A stretch of 64,000 nt of DNA from positions 186,001 through 250,000 of the forward strand of contig JALUXC010000008.1 in NCBI GenBank assembly GCA_027019165.1. The letters are read 5' to 3'. Positions 43,553-52,703 of the stretch are shown piece after piece. Source of the stretch: Pseudophaeobacter sp. (lineage in GTDB: Bacteria; Pseudomonadota; Alphaproteobacteria; Rhodobacterales; Rhodobacteraceae). The translations under genes were made by a program, and so were the position numbers. Under the pieces are notes generated by a model. That model worked only from the letters and a program-made list of their open reading frames with translations, did not search any database and was not told the DNA's origin. The first letter of the stretch is position 1. The number at the start of each line of letters is the position of its first letter.

Positions 43553-44470
43553 TTATTCCACACAACTCAAAGAGGGAGCGCCAAAAACACCATTCCACCA
43601 ATCATCGCAGTCCTTTACGGAGACCTGGTCCTGCAGGCCGATACCGACCAGTTGCGTTGCATCGACAGCCCCTACGCGAGAGATCGAAACATTCTGCCCC
43701 ACAACCTGGAGAAGCCAACCACTGTCTTCAGAGGCTCTGACAAAGCCCTTCATCCGAAAAATCCCTTTTGGCCTGCACGCCAGGGCGGCTTCGAGTTTCG
43801 GGCGGCTGAGTGCGAGACATCCCTGATACTGCCAATGCATATAGCCAGGGTGAGACGGCGACAAAGAGGCTTTCGGCGGCGCAACATCGCATATGGACAA
43901 CAACAACGTGCCTACGTCATCCGCATCGGTCGATAGAATTTTTGCCGCACGATTGCCCGCCGTGAGGGCAAGAGCCAATGATCCGGAAACAGAGTTCACC
44001 TTGCTCACCAACAAAAGATCGGCGCAGGCCGCCTGATCACGGATTTGCGGCCCGATCTGTGGATCATGAGACAGGGACGGATAGCATTGACCGTCCACAA
44101 CGGTCACTATGCCACCATAGCGTAGCTCTGGTTCTGCCACTGCTGCATTTGCAATCTTGGCTGGGTCCGCAATTCCGCTTGCTTCGATGATCAGATGGTC
44201 GGGGCGCGGAACTCTGTCGAGCACATCTCCGATGGCCATGAACAGATCTGCCCCCATCGTGCAGCACACGCAGCCATTGGTCAGCGTCAGCGTATCCTCA
44301 TCGGCGCTTTGCAACAGCTCGGCATCTATGTTGATGGCGCCAAAGTCATTCACCAGAACCATCAGCCGAGCCCCATGCGGCGCAGCCAAGAGCCGGTTGA
44401 TCAGCGTTGTTTTCCCGGCCCCGAGATAACCCCCGACTACGGTCATGGGCAGACGTTTGTCCTCGACCAT
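43553..44470 (-). CDS. COG0523 (CobW/ZNG1-type) GTPase, putative metallochaperone
   Basis: 305 residues. Walker A GGYLGAGKTT (13-22), then the hallmark metal motif NGCVCC (65-70) and LIIEASGIADPAKI, the G3-like block. The G4 motif is altered to SKVN. The C-terminal part (RPKGIFRMKGFVRASEDSGWLLQVVGQ) is the CobW C domain. These proteins deliver zinc or another metal to client enzymes. The start lies 3 bases after the stop of the amidohydrolase gene, so the two are co-transcribed and the amidohydrolase is the likely client. The 222 bases downstream (43331-43552) contain no gene. Confidence 0.88.
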   Translation of the reverse strand: MVEDKRLPMTVVGGYLGAGKTTLINRLLAAPHGARLMVLVNDFGAINIDAELLQSADEDTLTLTNGCVCCTMGADLFMAIGDVLDRVPRPDHLIIEASGIADPAKIANAAVAEPELRYGGIVTVVDGQCYPSLSHDPQIGPQIRDQAACADLLLVSKVNSVSGSLALALTAGNRAAKILSTDADDVGTLLLSICDVAPPKASLSPSHPGYMHWQYQGCLALSRPKLEAALACRPKGIFRMKGFVRASEDSGWLLQVVGQNVSISRVGAVDATQLVGIGLQDQVSVKDCDDWWNGVFGAPSLSCVE

Positions 44471-44473
44471 CGG

Positions 44474-46102
44474 TCAGACCAGATGAACCTGACCGCCAAA
44501 GACTGTGCCCAGAACCGGCACGTCCTTCAGCGCGGCCGGGGCCACTTCCGTGGGATCATCGCCAAGGACGGCAAAATCCGCCCTCTTGCCTGTCTCTATG
44601 CTGCCAATCTCGTGATCAAGGCGCAGGGTGTAGGCCGCGCCAAGGGTGATCGCATGCAGCGCCTCCTCCACCGTGATCCTCTGAGCTGCGCCCAGCGTGC
44701 GCCCGCTCATGGTCTGTCGATTGACCGCGCACCAGGCGGTGAACAAAGGCGCCAGTGGCGTTACAGGAGAATCCGAGTGGATTGTCATGTGAACGCCTGC
44801 ATCCAGCGCGGCGCGACAGGCATCCATGCGCGTGGCGCGGTCTTCGCCGATGGTTGCTGCGGCGTGTTGATCGCCAAAATACCAGATGTGGTTGGCAAAA
44901 ATATTGGTGCAAATGCCCAGTTCGGCACAGCGTTCAAACTGGTCGCGCCCCATCATCTGGCAATGCTGCAAGACATGCCGGTGACCCTGCCCCGGCGCCG
45001 CGCGCAAGGCGGCTTCGATCGCGGCAATCGACACTTCGGAGGCTTCATCCCCATTGACGTGAATATGCATCTGAACGCCTGCGCGCTGCATCTCTTCGCA
45101 CAGGGCATAAATCTGATCCGGTGCCGTATTCCAGATACCGTTCGGCTGCCCACCCACATAGCCGGGCCATTTCACCCGCGCGGTCCAGCCCTGAATCGAG
45201 CCGTCGGTCATCAGCTTGACCGCGCCAAGGCGCAGCTTATCGGTTGACCGGTCCTTCAGAGCCTTGGCGCGGGCTGCAATATCCTGTGGCGCAGCCCCCA
45301 TTGCCCCCAGCGCAGGCACGATGCGCAGCGGGAACTCATCTGCGCCCGTGACCTCAAGCATTACCTCAAGATCACTGTCCTCCATCGTCGAGAACAAGTC
45401 CGTGATGGTGGTCACCCCGGCCCGCTTGGCCACCTCCCCATAGGTACGGATCGACTGCGCCTGCTGGGCAAGGCTGCGGAAATCGATGCCAAGGCGGCGC
45501 ATCACCGGGAACATCGCAGCCATTTCCTGCAGCTCTCCGGTAGGCAGACCGTCGGGCCCTTTGAGCACACCTTCGGCGTTGGTTTCCCGGCCATATCCGG
45601 CCATCTCAAGCGCTTTGGAGTTCACACACATCAGGTGAAAGTTGGAATAGATCACCGCAATGGGCCGGTCTGCGCTGATCTCATCCAGATGGCGGCGGTT
45701 CAGACGCTCACTGGGCAGGAAGATGGGGTCAAATCCCCAGGCTATCAGCGGCGCATCCTTGTCCAGTTTTGCAACATAGTCTTTCAGACCCGAAACAACG
45801 GCGTCGATGTCGGTCATGCCCCGCCATAACCGCCCTTCGGGATCAATGCGATCATGATACCCGGCGTAGGCATAGTTCCACATCGCGCCCGACATCATAT
45901 GGGCGTGCCCTTCGACAAAACCGGGCATTAAAACCGCGTCGCTAAGGCGATCATCGACCTCTCCCCCGCCCCACTGCGACGCGCAATCAGCTCCGCCAAC
46001 GGCCAAAATCCGGCCATCCTGGACAGCCACATGCGAGGCCTCAGGCTGGTTCGGATCCAGGGTGATGATCTTTTTTGCTTTGAAAACAGTGATGTTTGAC
46101 AT
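44474..46102 (-). CDS. YtcJ-like metal-dependent amidohydrolase
   Basis: 542 residues. Amidohydrolase landmarks: LMPGFVEGHAHMM (His-x-His, about 64-76), a carboxylated-lysine-like LRLGAVKLMTDGSIQGWTA, QMHIHVNGDEASEVSIAAIE (metal His) and, near the C-terminus, HMTIHSDSPVTPLAPL (catalytic Asp) with SIETGKRADFAVL. The layout is that of YtcJ-type enzymes, whose substrates include N-formyl and N-acyl amides. Zinc or another divalent metal is needed, consistent with the COG0523 gene downstream. Divergent from the LysR gene (97 bases). Confidence 0.9.
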   Translation of the reverse strand: MSNITVFKAKKIITLDPNQPEASHVAVQDGRILAVGGADCASQWGGGEVDDRLSDAVLMPGFVEGHAHMMSGAMWNYAYAGYHDRIDPEGRLWRGMTDIDAVVSGLKDYVAKLDKDAPLIAWGFDPIFLPSERLNRRHLDEISADRPIAVIYSNFHLMCVNSKALEMAGYGRETNAEGVLKGPDGLPTGELQEMAAMFPVMRRLGIDFRSLAQQAQSIRTYGEVAKRAGVTTITDLFSTMEDSDLEVMLEVTGADEFPLRIVPALGAMGAAPQDIAARAKALKDRSTDKLRLGAVKLMTDGSIQGWTARVKWPGYVGGQPNGIWNTAPDQIYALCEEMQRAGVQMHIHVNGDEASEVSIAAIEAALRAAPGQGHRHVLQHCQMMGRDQFERCAELGICTNIFANHIWYFGDQHAAATIGEDRATRMDACRAALDAGVHMTIHSDSPVTPLAPLFTAWCAVNRQTMSGRTLGAAQRITVEEALHAITLGAAYTLRLDHEIGSIETGKRADFAVLGDDPTEVAPAALKDVPVLGTVFGGQVHLV

Positions 46103-46199
46103 GGGGCACCTTTGGTTGCCCTTTTGGGATATCCAAGCTTTGAACAGTGGAAAAATGTAATTACTGTCAAGCTATCCCTTATTGAATGCGGGAAGCCTC

Positions 46200-47159
46200 A
46201 TGCATTTCACTTTGAAACAGCTGCGCTATTTCGATGCGGCACTCAGAACAGGTTCCATCGCCAGGGCCGCAGTGGAGATGAATATCTCACAATCCTCGAT
46301 CACGGCGGCCATCGACATGATCGAGCAGACAACCGGAGCAGAGCTGTTGCGGCGCCTGCCCGCGCGCGGCATTGTTCCCACCAGCAGCGGCATCGCGGTG
46401 GGGGAACGGATCCAGGCCTTTCTGGAGCAGACACGCGTCTTTGAATCGGATCTCATGTCCCTGACCGGCGACGTGGCCGGAACCCTGCGCATGGGGTGCT
46501 ATGCCCCGACTGCGCCCTACGTTCTGCCACCTATCCTGAAACGGATCTCCGAGGATTACCCCTCGATCAGCATCGAACTGAAAGAAGGCGACATGCAATC
46601 GATATCCGACCTGTTGAGCTCGGGCGCCATCGATGTCGCGCTCACCTACCGGCGCATCACCCCCGAGGCGCAGCCGTTTATTCCGATGTTCCGCGCAACG
46701 CCAATTGCGCTGATTCCCGACGTCTCTCCGCTGGCCAGGGAACAAGAGGTCGACCTGCAGGATCTGGCCGAACTGCCGATGATCCTGTTGGATCTGCCGG
46801 GCACACGTGCCTATTTTTGCAGCTTGTTCGAGGTCCGCGGCCTGCGCCCACATATTGCGCATACCACCAAAAGCTCGTCCGTGCTGCGAGGTCTGGTGGC
46901 GGCCAACTACGGCTATGCGCTGATGAATATCTGCGGCCCGAATGACCGCGTCGGGCAAAGCGGCTATGTTGCCCGTATGATCAAGGGTGAGCTGGATTCA
47001 CCACAATATGGTGTAGCCTACACACCAGCATCACAGAAATCTGCCATCGTGAAGTCAGTTCTGGACTCCTGCCGGGAGGTCTCCGAACGGGGAGATTTTG
47101 ACCACTTGCTGTTCGCAAAACCACGGGAAGCCGAAAAACCGGCCCATCTCTTCCCCTAA
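46200..47159 (+). CDS. LysR-family transcriptional regulator
   Basis: 319 residues from the ATG at 46200 (GGGAAG upstream; a TTG at 46182 is in frame). The N-terminal helix-turn-helix reads LKQLRYFDAALRTGSIARAAVEMNISQSSI, then AAIDMIEQ and LRRLPARGIVPTSSG. The effector domain begins at about residue 90 (GTLRMGCYAPTAPYVLPPIL). It lies divergent from the amidohydrolase-COG0523 operon and upstream of the peptide importer, so it could control either or both. The ligand is unknown. Confidence 0.92.
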   Translation: MHFTLKQLRYFDAALRTGSIARAAVEMNISQSSITAAIDMIEQTTGAELLRRLPARGIVPTSSGIAVGERIQAFLEQTRVFESDLMSLTGDVAGTLRMGCYAPTAPYVLPPILKRISEDYPSISIELKEGDMQSISDLLSSGAIDVALTYRRITPEAQPFIPMFRATPIALIPDVSPLAREQEVDLQDLAELPMILLDLPGTRAYFCSLFEVRGLRPHIAHTTKSSSVLRGLVAANYGYALMNICGPNDRVGQSGYVARMIKGELDSPQYGVAYTPASQKSAIVKSVLDSCREVSERGDFDHLLFAKPREAEKPAHLFP

Positions 47160-47256
47160 AAAATGGGACTTTCACCCCTTTAAAAGACTGTTTTCTGAGG
47201 GGAACGGGCAGGACTAGCCTGATCGCAATAGCAAAAATACGATCAGGGAGATCCAG

Positions 47257-48813
47257 ATGAAACTCATGTCACGCCTCTTTGGCGCGGCGGCTTTTGCCGC
47301 ACTGTCCTCTACCGCCCTGCCCGCCTTTGCAGATGGCGGAACGCTGGTCATCGCCTCGACCCAGGTGCCCCGCCACCTGAACGGTGCTGTCCAATCGGGC
47401 ATCGCAACCGCCGTTCCCTCGACACAGATCTTTGCCTCGCCGCTGCGCTATGACGAAAACTGGGAGCCGCAGCCTTATCTCGCCAAAAGCTGGGATGTGT
47501 CCGAAGACGGCCTGACAGTCACGCTGAACCTCGTCGACAATGCCACCTTTCATGATGGCGAGGCGGTGACCTCAGAGGATGTTGCCTATTCGATCATGAC
47601 CACCAAGGCAAACCATCCCTTCAAATCCATGTTTGCCCCGGTGGAAAGCATCGACACCCCGGATGCGCAGACCGTGGTGATCAACCTCAGCAGCCCTCAC
47701 CCGGCGCTTTTGTTGGCGCTTTCCCCGGCCCTGGCGCCCGTACTGCCCAAGCATGTCTTCGACGATGGGCAGGACATCAAATCCCATCCGATGAATGCCA
47801 CCCCCGTCGGCTCTGGCCCTTTCATGCTGGAAGAATTCAAACCGGGTGAAGCTATTGTTCTGAAGAAGAACCCGAACTTTTTCCTGGAAGGGCGGCCGAA
47901 ATTGGACGAGATCATCGTCCGCATCATCAAGGATCCTTCAGCCCTTCTGATCGCGATGGAAAATGGCGAAGCAGACATGTATCCCTTCATGGCCGGCAGC
48001 CAGGAGATCCGACGCCTTGAAAAGGCCGATCACCTGACCGTCACTGCCGATGGCTATGCTGCGGTTGGGCCGATCAACTGGCTGGCCTTCAACACCGCCT
48101 CTCCGAAACTCAGCGATGTGCGCGTGCGTCAGGCCATTGCCTATGCGGTGGATCGCGACTTCATTACCAAGGCGCTGCATCGCGGGGTTTCTTCTCCGCA
48201 GCGTGGTCCGATCATCGAAGGCTCGCCCTTCTTTGACGCAAGTATTCCAGCCTATGACACCGATCTCGACAAGGCCAAGGCGCTGATGACCGAGGCGGGA
48301 TTTGCCGATGGTATGGAGCTGACCATCGATTACATTCCCGGCCCCAAGGAACAGCAGCAGTCCATTGCCGAATATATGAAGTCGCAGCTGAAAAAGATCG
48401 GCATCGACGTCACCGTGCGCGCCGCGCCTGACTTCCCGACCTGGGCAGGGCGCGTTGGCGGGCACGATTTCGAGCTGTCGATGGATATCGTTTTCAATTG
48501 GGGGGATCCGGTGATCGGCGTGCACCGGACCTACCTCAGCAACAATATCCGTCAGGGTGTGATCTGGTCGAACACGCAGCAATACGCCAACGACAAGGTG
48601 GACTCACTCCTCAATGCGGCGGCCGTCGAAATCGACCCGGAAAAGCGCAAGGCTCTCTATTCGGAATTCCAGCAGATTGTGGCGACAGACCTGCCGGTCT
48701 ACTGGATCAACGCCCTGCCCTACCACACCGCCTATGATGCAAAGCTGCAGAACGTACCCACCGGTATCTGGGGCTCAATGCATCCGCTGGATATGGTCTC
48801 CTGGGGCGAGTGA
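47257..48813 (+). CDS. Peptide-type (family 5) ABC substrate-binding protein
   Basis: 518 residues with a signal peptide ending at AFA (about 24). Family 5 pattern: LRYDENWEPQPYLAKSWDVSEDGLTVTLNL, NATFHDGEAVTSEDVAYSI, and the late block VRVRQAIAYAVDRDFI. These bind peptides, nickel or opine-like compounds in the periplasm. RBS GGGAG; 97 bases from LysR. First gene of a complete five-gene importer. A hairpin follows (48841-48862) that should favour expression of this gene over the rest. Confidence 0.92.
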   Translation: MKLMSRLFGAAAFAALSSTALPAFADGGTLVIASTQVPRHLNGAVQSGIATAVPSTQIFASPLRYDENWEPQPYLAKSWDVSEDGLTVTLNLVDNATFHDGEAVTSEDVAYSIMTTKANHPFKSMFAPVESIDTPDAQTVVINLSSPHPALLLALSPALAPVLPKHVFDDGQDIKSHPMNATPVGSGPFMLEEFKPGEAIVLKKNPNFFLEGRPKLDEIIVRIIKDPSALLIAMENGEADMYPFMAGSQEIRRLEKADHLTVTADGYAAVGPINWLAFNTASPKLSDVRVRQAIAYAVDRDFITKALHRGVSSPQRGPIIEGSPFFDASIPAYDTDLDKAKALMTEAGFADGMELTIDYIPGPKEQQQSIAEYMKSQLKKIGIDVTVRAAPDFPTWAGRVGGHDFELSMDIVFNWGDPVIGVHRTYLSNNIRQGVIWSNTQQYANDKVDSLLNAAAVEIDPEKRKALYSEFQQIVATDLPVYWINALPYHTAYDAKLQNVPTGIWGSMHPLDMVSWGE

Positions 48814-48840
48814 TCGTTTGATCCTTTTCCCGAACTCAAC

Positions 48841-48875
48841 GGGCGCCTCAATTCCGGCGCCCGCCTTTTCCCTTT
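48841..48875 (+). terminator. Hairpin between binding-protein and permease genes
   Basis: A perfect 7-bp GC stem pairs GGGCGCC (48841-48847) with GGCGCCC (48856-48862); the loop is eight bases and GCCTTTTCCCTTT follows. It has the form of an intrinsic terminator and lies 27 bases after the stop, so it is probably a partial terminator. Confidence 0.65.
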
Positions 48876-48890
48876 GATCTGGACGACTTG

Positions 48891-49868
48891 ATGACGGCTT
48901 CGTTTTTGATACGGCGGATCGGCTACGGGCTCCTTTTGATGCTGGGCGTCGTGGTGCTGAACTTCCTGCTGATCCGTCTTGCACCGGGAGACCCAGCGGT
49001 GGTCATCGCCGGAGAGATGGGCGGCGCCACCGAGGAAATGCTGGAAAGCATCCGCGAAGAATACGGTCTCAACAAACCTCTGGTGGTGCAGCTTGGGATC
49101 TATGTGGGCAATGTTCTCACTGGAAATCTGGGCGACAGCTTCTTCTTCAACCAGCCTGTCGCAACTCTGATCGCCCAGCGCATCCTGCCCACCATCCTGT
49201 TGGTTGTCACCGCGCAGGTGCTGTCGATCGCGATCGGCGTCTTTCTTGGCGTGATCGCCGCGCGCAAGCCCAATGGGGTGATGAGCGCTTTCGTCTCGGT
49301 CTTTGCCACCATCGGCTATGCGGTGCCAGTGTTCTGGACCGGCATCATGCTGATCATTCTCTTCGCCAGCGTGCTGCCGATCTTCCCGGTCGAAGGCATG
49401 CAGTCGGTGAAGTTGCGCGATGCTGGCGTTTTTGTGCAGATACTCGACATCCTCCATCACCTGATCCTGCCCGCCTTTACGCTGGCCATCATATATTTGG
49501 CGCAATATGCGCGACTGTCGCGTGCCTCCATGCTGGAGGTTTTGGGATCCGATTACATCCGCACCGCCAAGGCCAAAGGTGCATCCCAACGCTCAATCCT
49601 GTTCAAACACGCCCTGCGCAACGCAGCGCTGCCGATCCTGACAGTTGCCGGTCTGCAATTCGGAAACCTCATCTCAGGCGCACTGCTGGTTGAAACCGTG
49701 TTCAACTGGCCCGGCATGGGGCGGTTGGCCTTCGATTCCATCCTGCGGCGCGACTACCCGACGATCATGGGCGTGTTGTTCTTTGCCAGCGCCATGGTGG
49801 TGATCGCCAATATCCTGACCGACATGAGCTACCGGCTCGCCGATCCACGACTAAGGGGGAAAGGCTGA
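48891..49868 (+). CDS. Peptide-type ABC permease (DppB-like)
   Basis: 325 residues from the ATG at 48891. Six predicted helices; the first is IRRIGYGLLLMLGVVVLNFLL. The N-terminal LAPGDPAVVIAGEMGG and LNKPLVVQLGIYV are DppB hallmarks; the coupling loop is SDYIRTAKAKGASQRSILFKHALRNAALP. Overlaps the next gene by one base (TGATG). Confidence 0.93.
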   Translation: MTASFLIRRIGYGLLLMLGVVVLNFLLIRLAPGDPAVVIAGEMGGATEEMLESIREEYGLNKPLVVQLGIYVGNVLTGNLGDSFFFNQPVATLIAQRILPTILLVVTAQVLSIAIGVFLGVIAARKPNGVMSAFVSVFATIGYAVPVFWTGIMLIILFASVLPIFPVEGMQSVKLRDAGVFVQILDILHHLILPAFTLAIIYLAQYARLSRASMLEVLGSDYIRTAKAKGASQRSILFKHALRNAALPILTVAGLQFGNLISGALLVETVFNWPGMGRLAFDSILRRDYPTIMGVLFFASAMVVIANILTDMSYRLADPRLRGKG

Positions 49869-50755
49869 TGTCTGACGAAACCACCCTGCAACAGCCCACA
49901 GAATATCAAGCCGAAAGCCCTGCGCTTGAAGCCTGGCGCATGTTCCGACGCAATATCCCCGCGCTGGTTGGCGTCGCTTTGCTCACCGTGATTGTCCTCG
50001 CAACGCTCTATGGCACGTTCATCTACTCAGGCGATCCCTTCGAGATCGTCTGGGCGCCGCATGAGCCGCCGGGCATGACCCCCGAATTCCCGCTGGGCAC
50101 CGACTACCTCGGTCGCGATATCATCGCGGGCATGCTGACAGGAGGGGGGCCAACCCTGGCCGTGGGCGCGGTCGCCGCCGCAATCACCATGGTGATCGGC
50201 ATCGCCATGGGAGCCTTGGCCGGATACTATGGCGGCTGGGTCGACAACCTGTTGATGCGGGTGACCGAGTTCTTTCAGGTTTTGCCCGCGCTTCTGTTCG
50301 CAATGGTGCTGGTGACGCTTCTGTCGCCAAGCCTCTTCACCATCGCCTTTGCCATCGGCGTGGTTAGCTGGCCGCAAACCGCGCGCCTGACACGGGCCGA
50401 GTTTCTCAAGATCAAGAACCTTGAATACGTGACCGCCGCGCGCGCCATCGGCGCCCGTGACAAGCGCATCATCTGGACCGTGATCCTGCCCAACGCCCTG
50501 CCGCCGCTGATCGTTTCCGCGACGCTGACCATAGGGGTTGCCATCCTGTTTGAAGCAGGCCTGAGCTTTCTCGGACTGGGCGATCCCAACGTGATGAGCT
50601 GGGGTCTGATGATCGGTGCCAACCGGGAATACATCCTCGACGCCTGGTGGCCGGTGACCTTTCCGGGGCTTGCCATCTTCTTTACCGTTTTTGCCGTCAG
50701 CCTGATCGGAGACGGGCTGAACGATGCCTTCAATCCAAAGCTGAGAGAACGATGA
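49868..50755 (+). CDS. Peptide-type ABC permease (DppC-like)
   Basis: 295 residues. The hallmark PLGTDYLGRDIIAGMLTGGG (about 76-95) and the coupling loop EYVTAARAIGARDKRIIWTVILPN are present, and FEAGLSFLGLGDPNVMSWGLMIG closes the family pattern. Its end overlaps the first ATPase by four bases (ATGA). Confidence 0.93.
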   Translation: MSDETTLQQPTEYQAESPALEAWRMFRRNIPALVGVALLTVIVLATLYGTFIYSGDPFEIVWAPHEPPGMTPEFPLGTDYLGRDIIAGMLTGGGPTLAVGAVAAAITMVIGIAMGALAGYYGGWVDNLLMRVTEFFQVLPALLFAMVLVTLLSPSLFTIAFAIGVVSWPQTARLTRAEFLKIKNLEYVTAARAIGARDKRIIWTVILPNALPPLIVSATLTIGVAILFEAGLSFLGLGDPNVMSWGLMIGANREYILDAWWPVTFPGLAIFFTVFAVSLIGDGLNDAFNPKLRER

Positions 50756-51732
50756 CCCACCTCTTGCAGATCGAAGACCTGCGGGTCACCTTCAACACCC
50801 GCTATGGCGAGGTGACCGCGCTGGATGGCATTTCGATGCAGGTCAGCGAGGGCGAGACCCTTGGCGTGGTTGGCGAAAGCGGCTGCGGCAAATCCATCAC
50901 CGCCCTGTCGGTCATGGGGCTGATCCCTTCGCCGCCGGGCCGTATCGCCGGTGGCGCCATCCGGCTGAATGGAGAAGATCTGACAAAGGCCAGCGAAGCG
51001 CGGATGCGCGAATTGCGCGGCGCCGAGATGGCGATGATCTTTCAGGAGCCGATGACCTCGCTCAACCCGGTGTTCACCGTCGGCGACCAGATCGCCGAAG
51101 CCATCATGCTGCACCAGAACGTCAGCCGCGATCAGGCCTTCCGCGATGCCATTGCCCTGCTTGATCGCGTTGGCATCCCCTCACCGGATGCCCGCGCGCG
51201 GGACTATCCGCACCAGCTGTCTGGCGGCATGCGCCAGCGAGTGATGATCGCCATGGCCGTCAGCTGCCGCCCCAAGGTGCTGATCGCGGATGAACCCACC
51301 ACGGCGCTGGATGTGACCGTACAGGCGCAGATCTTTGACCTCTTGAACGAAATCCAGCGCGATTTCGGCTCAGCCATCATCCTGATCACCCACGACATGG
51401 GCGCGATCAGTGAAATGGCGGACCGCGTTGCAGTCATGTATGCGGGCCGCGTGATCGAAGAGGCGCGCGCCGACGATGTTCTGGATTTCCCACAACACCC
51501 CTATGCGCGCGGGTTGATCTCCTGCATTCCCGCCCTCGGGAAGGGAGAGATGGCTGAAACCCTGGCGGAAATCCCCGGCGTGGTGCCCCCCCTGCATCTA
51601 TTGGGTTCGGGCTGCGCCTTTGCCGACCGCTGCAGCCATCGCCAAGGGCGGTGTGACAGCGAACAGCCACGATTGATCGCCCATGGGCACCACCCGGCGG
51701 CCTGCCACGCAGTTGAGGAGGGCCGGATATGA
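50752..51732 (+). CDS. Peptide-type ABC ATPase (DppD-like)
   Basis: 326 residues from the ATG at 50752 (the frame opens at 50647, but that part overlaps the permease). Walker A GESGCGKSI, signature LSGGMRQRVMIAMA, Walker B VLIADEPTTALDVTVQAQ, H-loop LITHD. The cysteine-rich tail GCAFADRCSHRQGRCDSEQP is the OppD/DppD C-terminal domain that typically binds an iron-sulphur cluster. ATGA overlap with its partner. Confidence 0.94.
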   Translation: MTHLLQIEDLRVTFNTRYGEVTALDGISMQVSEGETLGVVGESGCGKSITALSVMGLIPSPPGRIAGGAIRLNGEDLTKASEARMRELRGAEMAMIFQEPMTSLNPVFTVGDQIAEAIMLHQNVSRDQAFRDAIALLDRVGIPSPDARARDYPHQLSGGMRQRVMIAMAVSCRPKVLIADEPTTALDVTVQAQIFDLLNEIQRDFGSAIILITHDMGAISEMADRVAVMYAGRVIEEARADDVLDFPQHPYARGLISCIPALGKGEMAETLAEIPGVVPPLHLLGSGCAFADRCSHRQGRCDSEQPRLIAHGHHPAACHAVEEGRI

Positions 51733-52703
51733 GCGCGCTTCTGGATGTGCGGAACCTCAAGGTCCGCTTTGCAATGCCCAAACCCTCGCTCTTTGCGCCG
51801 CAGCCCTATTTGGAGGCGGTGCGCGGTGTCTCATTCACGCTAGAGAAAGGCCGCGCCCTAGGCATTGTCGGCGAAAGCGGATCGGGCAAGACCACCGCGG
51901 CCATGGCAACGATCCGGCTGGTGCCTGCTGCAGGCGGCGAGATACTGTTCGAAGGCGACGACCTGCTTCCTCTTGATGACGAGGCCATGCGGGCGCGGCG
52001 TCGCGATATCCAGCTGATCTTTCAGGATCCCTATTCCTCGCTCAACCCGCGCGCGCGGGTGGTGGATATCGTGCGCGAGCCGATGGATCTGATGGGAATC
52101 GGCGATGCCGACAGCCGCCTTCAGCGCGTCAAAGAACTGTTCGATCTGGTTGGCCTTCGCCCCGATCAGCTGAACCTCTTTCCGCATCAGTTTTCTGGCG
52201 GGCAGCGGCAGCGCATTTCCATCGCCCGTGCGCTGACCACCAATCCCAAGCTTCTGGTCTGTGACGAGCCGGTCAGCGCGCTGGACGTGGCTATCCAGGC
52301 GCAGATCCTGAACCTGCTTGCCCGGCTGAAACGAGAGCTAGGCCTGTCCTACCTCTTCATCAGCCATGACTTGGGCGTGGTGCGGCACCTGTGTGACGAC
52401 GTGGCGGTGATGTACCTCGGCCAGATCGTTGAACAGGCCAGCCGCGAGGCTCTGTTCGACAGCCCAAAGCACCCCTACACTCAGGCCCTGCTGGCGGCGG
52501 CGCCGTCCCTGGCACGGCGGAAATCGAAGGGCTACGTGCGCCCGCTGAAATTGTCAGGCGATCCGCCCAGTCCGATCAATCCGCCCAAGGGCTGCGCCTT
52601 TGTCGAGCGTTGTCCCATGGCGCAGGAGGTCTGCCGCCGGGAGCAACCCGTCCTAAAGGCCTGCGGCCCCAGCCAGGTCGCCTGTCACTTTGCCGCCGCC
52701 TGA
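51729..52703 (+). CDS. Peptide-type ABC ATPase (DppF-like)
   Basis: 324 residues. Walker A GESGSGKTT, Q-loop FQDPYSSLNPRARV, signature FSGGQRQRISIARA, Walker B LLVCDEPVSALDVAIQAQ and H-loop FISHDLGVVRHLCD. The C-terminal GCAFVERCPMAQEVCRREQP repeats the cysteine motif of the family. It overlaps the end of the opposite-strand flavoprotein gene by 19 bases. Confidence 0.94.
   Translation: MSALLDVRNLKVRFAMPKPSLFAPQPYLEAVRGVSFTLEKGRALGIVGESGSGKTTAAMATIRLVPAAGGEILFEGDDLLPLDDEAMRARRRDIQLIFQDPYSSLNPRARVVDIVREPMDLMGIGDADSRLQRVKELFDLVGLRPDQLNLFPHQFSGGQRQRISIARALTTNPKLLVCDEPVSALDVAIQAQILNLLARLKRELGLSYLFISHDLGVVRHLCDDVAVMYLGQIVEQASREALFDSPKHPYTQALLAAAPSLARRKSKGYVRPLKLSGDPPSPINPPKGCAFVERCPMAQEVCRREQPVLKACGPSQVACHFAAA

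Noticed and set aside
43327-43936. Overlapping plus-strand frames after the M20 peptidase gene
   Set aside because: They run antisense into the COG0523 gene, and have no motif and no ribosome site.
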